Position numbers and translations under genes: made by a program. DNA of 64,000 nt, from NCBI RefSeq assembly GCF_005938085.1, contig NZ_SMZK01000001.1, forward strand, positions 558,001 through 622,000, given 5' to 3'. Shown piece after piece: positions 26,739 through 32,410 of this stretch (position 1 is the first letter of the stretch; each line of letters begins with the position of its first letter). This stretch comes from Haloterrigena sp. H1. Its GTDB lineage: Archaea; Halobacteriota; Halobacteria; Halobacteriales; Natrialbaceae. Under the pieces are notes generated by a model that worked only from the letters and a program-made list of their open reading frames with translations, was not told the origin of the DNA and made no database searches.

Positions 26739-26999
26739 ATGACTGATCGACAGTCGTCGACTCGCAGACGAGTACTGACACTCACAGGAGCCGCTGCCTC
26801 GACCGCTCTCGTTGCTGGCTGTGGTGGTCCGAGTGGCAATGGTGGTAATGGCGGTAATGGCGGTACCGAGGAAGAGAACGAGACCGGCATGAACGAGACG
26901 AACGAGACCGATATGAACGAGACGAACGAGACCGATATGAACGAGACGAACGAGACCGATATGAACGAGACCAACGACACCGAAAACGAAAGCGAATAG
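26739..26999 (+). CDS. Short exported lipoprotein with Asn-Glu-Thr repeats
   Basis: 86 residues. The N-terminus TRRRVLTLTGAAASTALVAGC has an RRR-type Tat signal and lipobox cysteine. A glycine-rich spacer (GGNGGNGG) follows, then an acidic tail built from repeats of MNETNETD, encoded by three 24-base direct repeats (26891-26962). Each repeat carries N-x-T sequons, so the tail could be heavily N-glycosylated outside the cell. A TATA-like CTTATG near 26709 supports a leaderless start. No enzymatic domain; perhaps a surface spacer. Confidence 0.65.
   Translation: MTDRQSSTRRRVLTLTGAAASTALVAGCGGPSGNGGNGGNGGTEEENETGMNETNETDMNETNETDMNETNETDMNETNDTENESE
26891..26962 (+). repeat. Three tandem 24-base repeats inside the lipoprotein gene
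   Basis: Units at 26891, 26915 and 26939 are identical (coding NETNETDM) and a fourth decayed unit follows. Copy number could vary by slippage, changing the tail length by eight residues. Confidence 0.75.
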
Positions 27000-27155
27000 C
27001 CGTCCTCTCTTGGGGGCCGAACGGACCTCTCGAGTCCACACACCGTGCCGGCTGTGTTGGAGTCGAACCCTGTGGCCCCTCTCCACTGGGCCAGTACCCC
27101 CAGTCACGTGGGCCAGGCCGTAACCGTTACCGGCTCCGACTCCGTCTCTCGGACA

Positions 27156-27884
27156 ATGACCGACGGACTCGAGTCGGACGTCGAGCGACTGGACGGCATC
27201 GCCGAGCGACGGGACGAACTGGCTGCCCGTGTGCGGGCCCACGCCGGTGAGATCGCGCGGGAGCTCGCCGTATTACAGGGTGGCGACTACGGGCAGGAAA
27301 CGTTCGATACCGACGGCGGTAGCTGGACGATCAAGTACGAGGCCGGTGACGTCCAGTATTTGCGATTCGATCCCACCTCGGGGTCGGAGACGTACGTCGT
27401 CTCGAGCAAGCAGCCACCCGAACCCGAGGCCTTAGAGACGGCGATGGCCGACTACGGGGCGTTCGTCGCGGCGTACAATGAGTACGTTCGTTCGCTCGAC
27501 GGGCTGTTCGCGGACGTGCCCGAGGAGTTTCCCGAGATCGAGTCGACGGCGGAACTGGTCGCCGAACGGGACCGGATCGTCGAGCGCGTCCGTGAGGTCG
27601 GCGACGCGATGGCGGCTCAACTCCATCGGTACGACGGCGAGTACGGCACCTACGCGACGACGATTTCGGGCACCCGCTGGGAACTGAAGTGGGACGGCGA
27701 CGTTGCCTCGTATCTACGTATCGGCGGCTCCAACGGTACCTACCTCCTCTCACAGTACGGGCCGCCAGCAGCTACTGAAGTTCGCCGGCTTGCTGCCGAC
27801 GTCCCGGCGTTCGTCGCCGCGTTCAACGACCACGTCGACGACCTCGAGGCGGATCTCGCGCAGGTCAGTTTCGGCGGCGACTAG
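27156..27884 (+). CDS. Hypothetical protein with an internal duplication
   Basis: 242 residues, no known family. Two halves are related: SWTIKYEAGDVQYLRFDP...SETYVVSSKQPPEPEALETAMADYGAFVAAYNEYVRSLDGL and RWELKWDGDVASYLRIGG...GTYLLSQYGPPAATEVRRLAADVPAFVAAFNDHVDDLEADL. Each is a short beta region followed by an "AFVAAxNxxV" helix and preceded by a charged helix (VERLDGIAERRDELAARV; LVAERDRIVERVREV). There is no signal peptide. ATG at 27156 is chosen. An IS630-type element is inserted within its stop codon but restores a TAG. Confidence 0.7.
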   Translation: MTDGLESDVERLDGIAERRDELAARVRAHAGEIARELAVLQGGDYGQETFDTDGGSWTIKYEAGDVQYLRFDPTSGSETYVVSSKQPPEPEALETAMADYGAFVAAYNEYVRSLDGLFADVPEEFPEIESTAELVAERDRIVERVREVGDAMAAQLHRYDGEYGTYATTISGTRWELKWDGDVASYLRIGGSNGTYLLSQYGPPAATEVRRLAADVPAFVAAFNDHVDDLEADLAQVSFGGD

Positions 27885-27942
27885 TGTACTGTCAGCCGTG
27901 AGTTGAAAGGCTCATATTGTCGTGGATAGTAGGTTGGTGGCA

Positions 27943-28410
27943 ATGACCCAGTCGACGTATCCAATCGAGTTGACCGAAGAAGAGCGAGATACACTGAACA
28001 GCATTACATCGCACGGCGTCCACCGGGCGCAGAAGATTACTCGCGCACGTATCCTCCTCCAAGCCGACGACGGTAAGAGTGACTCGGCGATCGCCGAGTC
28101 ACTCGGCTGTAGCCCGAGTACTCCGTGGCGAACACGGAAGAAGTTCCACGAACGTGACCGGCTCGAAGCCATCGAACGCAAGGATCCTGACCGCACCTAC
28201 GAACGCAAACTCGACGGTGAGGACGAAGCTCACCTTATCGCCCTCGCGACCAGCGAACCGCCCGAAGGCTACTCCCAGTGGTCGCTCCGGCTTCTTGCCG
28301 ACGAACTCGTTGTCCTCGAGGAGATCGACCACGAGTCGATCTCCCACGAGACCATTCGTCAAGTCCTCAAAAAAACGAACTCCAGCCTCACCGATCCAAA
28401 CAGTGGGTGA
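27943..28410 (+). CDS. IS630-type transposase, N-terminal frame (HTH)
   Basis: 155 residues. It begins MTQSTYPIELTEEERDTLNSITSHGVHRAQKITRARILLQADDGKSDSAIAESLGCSP, the paired HTH DNA-binding region of IS630 transposases, which recognises the inverted repeats. The frame ends shortly after QVLKKTNSSL. Just before this, an A7 run allows ribosomes to slip back one base into the frame coding the DDE catalytic domain. If the shift is not programmed, the transposase is a pseudogene. Confidence 0.82.
   Translation: MTQSTYPIELTEEERDTLNSITSHGVHRAQKITRARILLQADDGKSDSAIAESLGCSPSTPWRTRKKFHERDRLEAIERKDPDRTYERKLDGEDEAHLIALATSEPPEGYSQWSLRLLADELVVLEEIDHESISHETIRQVLKKTNSSLTDPNSG
28369..28375 (+). promoter_or_regulatory. 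A7 slippery site for a -1 frameshift in the transposase
   Basis: The zero frame reads CTC AAA AAA ACG AAC. A one-base backward slip gives AAA AAC GAA CTC CAG, which continues as KKNELQPHRSKQWV, the natural IS630 sequence. Confidence 0.6.
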
Positions 28411-29072
28411 TTCCGCCGGGTCAAGACTCCGAGTTCGTCTATCACATGGAGGACATCCTCTCGCTCTACCGCGAACCATACGATCCAGACCGACCTCTCG
28501 TCTGTTTCGACGAGCACCCGACACAGTTGATCAAGCACGTCAAGCAACCGCGCCCGGCAGAGCCGGGCACGGTTGCCCGTGAGGATTACCACTACGAGCG
28601 CAACGGCACCAAGAACCTGTTTCTGGCCTCCGAACCGCTCGCCGGCTGGCGAGCGGTAAGGGTCAAAGACCGACGAACCACCGAAGACTGGGTGCATTTC
28701 ATCCAGCATCTCGTGGATCAGCACTACCCGGATGCGGACTGCATCCGGGTGGTGCTGGACAATCTCAACACGCACAACCCAGCTGCCTTCTACGAATATT
28801 TCGAACCGGCTGAAGCACGTCGGTTACTCGACAAGCTCGAATTCCACTTCACGCCAGTCCATGGCAGTTGGCTCAACATGGCGGAAATCGAGTTCAATAC
28901 GCTGCAACAGCAGTGTCTCGACCGACGTATTCCCGATGCGGCGACACTCCGTCAGGAGGTCGCCGCATGGAAAAAGGAACGAAACAGCGGTGAAACGGAT
29001 ATTGACTGGCGATTTACGACCGACGATGCTCGCATCAAATTGAAACGCCTATATCCTTCAATTGACGCCTGA
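28373..29072 (+). CDS. IS630-type transposase, C-terminal DDE frame
   Basis: About 230 residues, read in the -1 frame from the A7 run. The DDE catalytic residues lie in LVCFDEHPTQL (first Asp), IRVVLDNLNTHNP (second Asp) and WLNMAEIEFNTLQQQ (Glu), the usual D-D-E order. It has no start codon of its own at the junction (an in-frame start far upstream would add unrelated residues), so it is probably made only as a fusion with the N-terminal frame. It ends 10 bases before the right end of the element. Confidence 0.82.
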
Positions 29073-29258
29073 CAGAGCACTAGACGTCACCAGCGTCAGC
29101 AACCACGAGCGAACCGCAGTGGTGGCATGACTGTCTCGAGCCTCGAAGCGGTTTCGGAGCGATATACAGGGGACCCAAGCGCTCTATACCGGAACTAGTA
29201 GCCGTTTTGTACCATCTGAGCGTAGAAATCGGTGGCGACGACGGTCGCCAGGACTACC

Positions 29259-29489
29259 ATGGATGGCTCTGCTGACGGAATCGATGAGGGTACTGCCCAC
29301 GAGTATGCGGCTGCCACCGACGCGGTCGACGCCGAAGAGTTGGCACTGTTCGATGCCATCGTCGTTCGATACGAATCCGGAAGCGATCGCTGTACGCTCG
29401 TTCCTCACGAGGGATCTACAACGGAGAAACTGAACGCCTGGCTGACCGCAGACCTCGAGCTGGTCGTCGACCTCGACGATGCTCGGTGA
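29259..29489 (+). CDS. Small haloarchaeal protein (second DUF7511-like paralogue)
   Basis: 76 residues. The second half, LALFDAIVVRYESGSDRCTLVPHEGSTTEKLNAWLTADLELVVDLDDAR, has the same layout as the 63-residue protein at 23856: a "hydrophobic-V-x-N/Y-E-x-G-x-x-x-C-x-hydrophobic-hydrophobic-P" strand, an L-x-x-W helix and a final V-x-L-x-x-M/A-R. Function is unknown. ATG at 29259 is chosen over an in-frame GTG at 29232. Confidence 0.65.
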   Translation: MDGSADGIDEGTAHEYAAATDAVDAEELALFDAIVVRYESGSDRCTLVPHEGSTTEKLNAWLTADLELVVDLDDAR

Positions 29490-29607
29490 TGGCGAGACCG
29501 AGCGCTGCACGGTTTCTCACCAGTTGCTGTGAGTCTGACGCCGTCGCAGAAATGGGACCCCGCCCCTCACGGAGCGAACGGCCGCTGCCGTGAGCGAGTG
29601 GGGTAGT

Positions 29608-29883
29608 TCAGACGTCGACGTACTGATCGACCCACTTCTGACGGCGCTGGAGTGCACGTCTGCCTTTCGGCGTCAGCGCGTAGTAGTTCGTTCGCCGGTC
29701 GAGTTCACCTTTTTCGACGAGTTCTTTCTCGACGAGCGTGTCGAGATTGGGATACAGCCGACCGTGTGTGACCGGCTGATCGATGTAGTCGTTGATGTCG
29801 TCGAGAATCTCTTGACCCGACGGCCGATCTTTGCCTGCGATCACGTACAGCAAGTCACGTTGGAAGCCAGTTAGCTGATCCAT
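29608..29883 (-). CDS. PadR family transcriptional regulator
   Basis: 91 residues: LTGFQRDLLYVIAGKDRPSGQEILDDINDYIDQPVTHGRLYPNLDTLVEKELVEKGELDRRTNYYALTPKGRRAL. This is the compact PadR winged helix: the "G-x-L-Y-P-x-L-x-x-L" recognition helix and the "R-x-x-x-Y-x-L-T-x-x-G" wing. PadR proteins are usually repressors that bind their own promoters as dimers. An inverted repeat overlapping its TATA-like box (29911-29937) would be a natural autoregulatory site. Target genes are unknown. Confidence 0.88.
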   Translation of the reverse strand: MDQLTGFQRDLLYVIAGKDRPSGQEILDDINDYIDQPVTHGRLYPNLDTLVEKELVEKGELDRRTNYYALTPKGRRALQRRQKWVDQYVDV

Positions 29884-29910
29884 GGATCACCCTCTGAGTG
29901 ACGACGTTCA

Positions 29911-29937
29911 CCGCTCTGTGGTTTTGTTATAGAGCGG
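29911..29937. promoter_or_regulatory. Inverted repeat over the padR promoter
   Basis: CCGCTCT (29911-29917) and AGAGCGG (29931-29937) form a perfect 7-base inverted repeat with a 13-base spacer; read on the minus strand, a CTATAAC box lies at its upstream edge. It is a candidate PadR operator. Confidence 0.45.
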
Positions 29938-30068
29938 GTACGGACAGAATGCGTCCCATAGGATCGCTGTCTGCCGAGCGTGGCCGGTGATAGCAGCCAC
30001 GTATCGACATCGCATGTGCACACAGTCATGACGCGGCGCTTTTGACGATCACTACCGTATCGGCCGCT

Positions 30069-30638
30069 ATGCCAACCGATCAACTGGCCTGGAAAACACG
30101 TGAGCGCCGGGTAGCCTACTCCTGTCCGGGGTTCGACGTGGTTAACGAGTCCGTTCAACTTCCCGATGGCACCGAAACCGAGTTCGATTATCTCTCCGAG
30201 TCGCCGAGCGTCTGCGTCCTGCCGTTTACGCCCGACGGCGACGTCGTCTGTATCGAGGAGTGGCGACAGGCCGTCTCGCGAATCAGTCGCGGGCTCCCCG
30301 TCGGCGGCATCGAACCCGACGACGACGACCTCGAGGCCGCAGCCCATCGCGAACTCGCCGAGGAAACCGGCTACGAGGCCGACCGCCTCGAGCCGCTGGT
30401 GTCGGTCGAACCCGCGAACGGAATCGCGGATACGCGCTTGCACTTTTTCGTCGCCGACGGCTGCCGGCCAACTGCCGAACAGCAACTCGATCACAACGAG
30501 AGCATTCGTCCGACCGAGCTGTCGTTTGCGGACCTGACCGACGCGGTCGCAGCCGGTGAGATCGACGACGGCCGGACGGTACTCGCGGTCTCCTACTACC
30601 GACTGGTCGAGCCAGCGTGTGGCCCCGCCGAAAAATAG
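30069..30638 (+). CDS. Nudix hydrolase (ADP-ribose pyrophosphatase-like)
   Basis: 189 residues. The Nudix box is complete: GGIEPDDDDLEAAAHRELAEETGYEA (G-x5-E-x7-R-E-x2-E-E-x-G-hydrophobic) around residues 83-108. The layout, with a beta-rich N-terminus (DVVNESVQLPDGTETEFDYL) and WRQAVSRISRGLPVGGIE before the box, resembles ADP-ribose or sugar-nucleotide pyrophosphatases. ATG at 30069 is chosen, with a TATA-like CTTTTGA near 30041. Confidence 0.88.
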   Translation: MPTDQLAWKTRERRVAYSCPGFDVVNESVQLPDGTETEFDYLSESPSVCVLPFTPDGDVVCIEEWRQAVSRISRGLPVGGIEPDDDDLEAAAHRELAEETGYEADRLEPLVSVEPANGIADTRLHFFVADGCRPTAEQQLDHNESIRPTELSFADLTDAVAAGEIDDGRTVLAVSYYRLVEPACGPAEK

Positions 30639-30695
30639 TGATCGGTACTGCAACGCGCCAATCAACCGGTGCGATCCGGTGATCTGCTGAGACCG

Positions 30696-31865
30696 TTACT
30701 CCGTTTCGTTTGTCGCGTTGCCAGTCCCCTCGTCGGTTTCGTTGGTCACGTTATCGGTCTCGTTGCTCGTTTCGTTGGTTGTGTCGCCGGTTTCGTTGGT
30801 TACGTTGCCAGTCTCGTTACCGGTTTCATTCGCCCCGCCGTCGGCTGGCTGCTGCAGGGCTTCCTCGAGACCCTGCGTTTCGCCGATAGTGAGAGTGTTG
30901 ACGGTGCTATTTTCGACCGTCATCGATCCGGCTGAGACGGACGAAATCGTCTCGCCCGTCGCCGTCTCGTTACTATCCGCGGCGGTCTCGTTTTCGGCCG
31001 TCTCGGTGTCTCCCTGCTGGGTCTCGATGGTGCCGACGGTCATCGCTTCGACTGTGATCTCGTCGACGTCGAACTGCTCGATGGTGAGCGACTCGATCTG
31101 CTGGATGCTTTCGTTGCTATCGGTTGCGGTGTCGTTCGTCTGGTTTCCGCCGTCACCGTCGCCGCCGAACAGGCCGCCGACGGTGTCGGCGATGCCGGAG
31201 AGGATACCCCCGTCGTTACCGCCACCGTCACTATCACTGTCACCGTCTTCGACGATCAGGTCCTCGATCGTCAGTTGGTCGACGTTCATCGACTCGATCG
31301 TCATGTCCTGTACCGCGACCGTGCTGGCGTCCTCGTCGACGACCTGCTGAAGACCCGTTTCTGACTCGTTCTCGCCGTCGGTTTCGTTGGCGTCCGTTTC
31401 GTTCTCGCCGTCGGTCTCGGTGACGGCCATACTCTCGTTAGCGCCGTCGAGTTCGTCGAGCGAGACGTTCTCGAGTACCAGCGATTCGAAGGCGACGTTC
31501 GAGATCGTCACCTCGGAGGGGTCGTCGTCCGCGGTTTCATTATTTGCAGTCTCGTTATCTGCGGTCTCGTTGTCCGCGGTCTGGTTCCCGTCGGTCTCGT
31601 TGAGTTGCTGTTCGAGCTGGTCGGTGTCTCCTTGGACATCGAGTTGCTCGACCGTGAGTTCCTCGATCGTCGCGTTCTCGATCGTGACGTTGTCGAGTTC
31701 CAGTGTACCGACCTGGACGTTTTGCAGCGTTGCGCTCGTCTCGCTCATGTCTCCGGCGTCGTCGTTCGTGGCCGTGGTCGCGCCACCGACGAGGGCGGGA
31801 CCCCCCGCGAGCGTGACCAGCAGCGCGACGAACACAACACCGAGTATCTGCGGTCGTGAATCCAT
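30696..31865 (-). CDS. Exported Asn/Thr-rich glycoprotein-like protein
   Basis: 389 residues. A signal peptide (QILGVVFVALLVTLAGGPALVGGATTA) is followed by a very acidic, low-complexity chain with many N-x-T/S sequons. Modules such as "VTIENATIEELTVEQLDV", "MTIESMNVDQLTIEDLIVED" and "LTIEQFDVDEITVEAMTVGTIE" repeat a hydrophobic-T-I-E pattern that could form beta-helix turns. These are separated by NETADNETA and DGGGNDGG linkers, and the C-terminus is NETGNETGNVTNETGD. There is no anchor or PGF-CTERM, so it may be released. Function is unknown; a secreted or matrix protein is an inference. Confidence 0.72.
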   Translation of the reverse strand: MDSRPQILGVVFVALLVTLAGGPALVGGATTATNDDAGDMSETSATLQNVQVGTLELDNVTIENATIEELTVEQLDVQGDTDQLEQQLNETDGNQTADNETADNETANNETADDDPSEVTISNVAFESLVLENVSLDELDGANESMAVTETDGENETDANETDGENESETGLQQVVDEDASTVAVQDMTIESMNVDQLTIEDLIVEDGDSDSDGGGNDGGILSGIADTVGGLFGGDGDGGNQTNDTATDSNESIQQIESLTIEQFDVDEITVEAMTVGTIETQQGDTETAENETAADSNETATGETISSVSAGSMTVENSTVNTLTIGETQGLEEALQQPADGGANETGNETGNVTNETGDTTNETSNETDNVTNETDEGTGNATNETE

Positions 31866-31944
31866 ACGGGTGGATCGACGGCCGTTTCCGAGCTAAAATG
31901 AGCCGACCGTTACGAGATTGTTTCACCGAAAACACCCATTATGG

Positions 31945-32065
31945 CTGCTCGAGGTCTCTGCTCCGGGCATCCGGACAAATACCTCACCGCTGCGGTGCCC
32001 GAGTGGGTTCCAAGCAGCTGCTTACCCGCGATCCCGCGTCAAAACCTTTGGTTGCCCCTCGAAAC
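31945..32065 (+). ncRNA. Candidate structured non-coding RNA (unidentified)
   Basis: In the 246-base gap between two minus-strand genes the sequence can form a chain of hairpins: TCCGG-GCAT-CCGGA (31962-31975) closed by GAGGT (31951-31955) with ACCTC (31981-31985); CACCG-CTG-CGGTG (31985-31997); GTGGGT(TCC)AAGCAG-CTGCTT-ACCCGC (32003-32029); and AACC-TTT-GGTT (32043-32053). TCGAGG near 31949 could pair with CCTCGA near 32057 to close the whole. A TATA-like CTAAAAT lies near 31893. It does not look like tRNA, 7S or RNase P RNA to me. Strand and transcription are unproven. Confidence 0.35.
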
Positions 32066-32111
32066 ACAAGCGTCGCCTCGCGTCGCCGACAACCGATCAC
32101 GGCCGTAGTAG

Positions 32112-32303
32112 TTACTCGAGTCGGAGTTCGCGCGTCTCGACGGCGTCGCAAGCCGGACAGACGAACTGGTACTGGACCCGTTCGCCCGACGTGGTCACGC
32201 GCCAGCCGCCGTCGGTGTCGAGATAGCCACACGACGGACAGCGGAGTTCCGATTCGTCGAACTTTTCGCGGAGTCGCTCGAACGGCGAACGATATGCCGA
32301 CAT
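32112..32303 (-). CDS. Small zinc-finger protein (HVO_0649-like)
   Basis: 63 residues: SPFERLREKFDESELRCPSCGYLDTDGGWRVTTSGERVQYQFVCPACDAVETRELRL, with two CxxC knuckles 27 residues apart. This matches the haloarchaeal HVO_0649 zinc-finger family as remembered. Function is unknown. The TATA box (CTATATAA, minus-strand TATATAG near 32328) is 25 bases upstream, and the start codon is embedded in a 16-base palindrome, which suggests tight control. Confidence 0.8.
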   Translation of the reverse strand: MSAYRSPFERLREKFDESELRCPSCGYLDTDGGWRVTTSGERVQYQFVCPACDAVETRELRLE

Positions 32304-32316
32304 ATGATATCATATG
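32301..32316. promoter_or_regulatory. Perfect 16-base palindrome at the start of the zinc-finger gene
   Basis: CATATGATATCATATG is self-complementary. Its first three bases are the start codon of the minus-strand gene, and the remainder fills the space between start and TATA box, an ideal repressor site. Confidence 0.5.
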
Positions 32317-32410
32317 ACACGACTCTATATAACACTCTAGGCTCGCTGGCGGTTCACTGTCCCGTCTGCCGATCACAACGATTCTTAGGTGTCACGACCT
32401 AGTATGGCGT

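Larger units (their letters stand above)
27884..29081 (+). mobile_element. IS630-type insertion sequence (1198 bases)
   Basis: The ends are related inverted repeats: left GTGTACTGTCAGCCGTGAGT at 27884 and right (read inward) GTGCTCTGTCAGGCGTCAAT from 29081, then TTGAA in both. It is flanked by the dinucleotide TA on both sides (27882-27883 and 29082-29083), the target duplication expected for the IS630/Tc1/mariner group. Inside are two transposase frames joined by a -1 shift at seven adenines (28369-28375). Confidence 0.88.

Noticed and set aside
31942..32108. Short frame starting MAARGLCSGHPDKYL in the structured interval
   Set aside because: Overlaps the predicted hairpins and reads like translated structured RNA; no acidic bias as in real haloarchaeal proteins.
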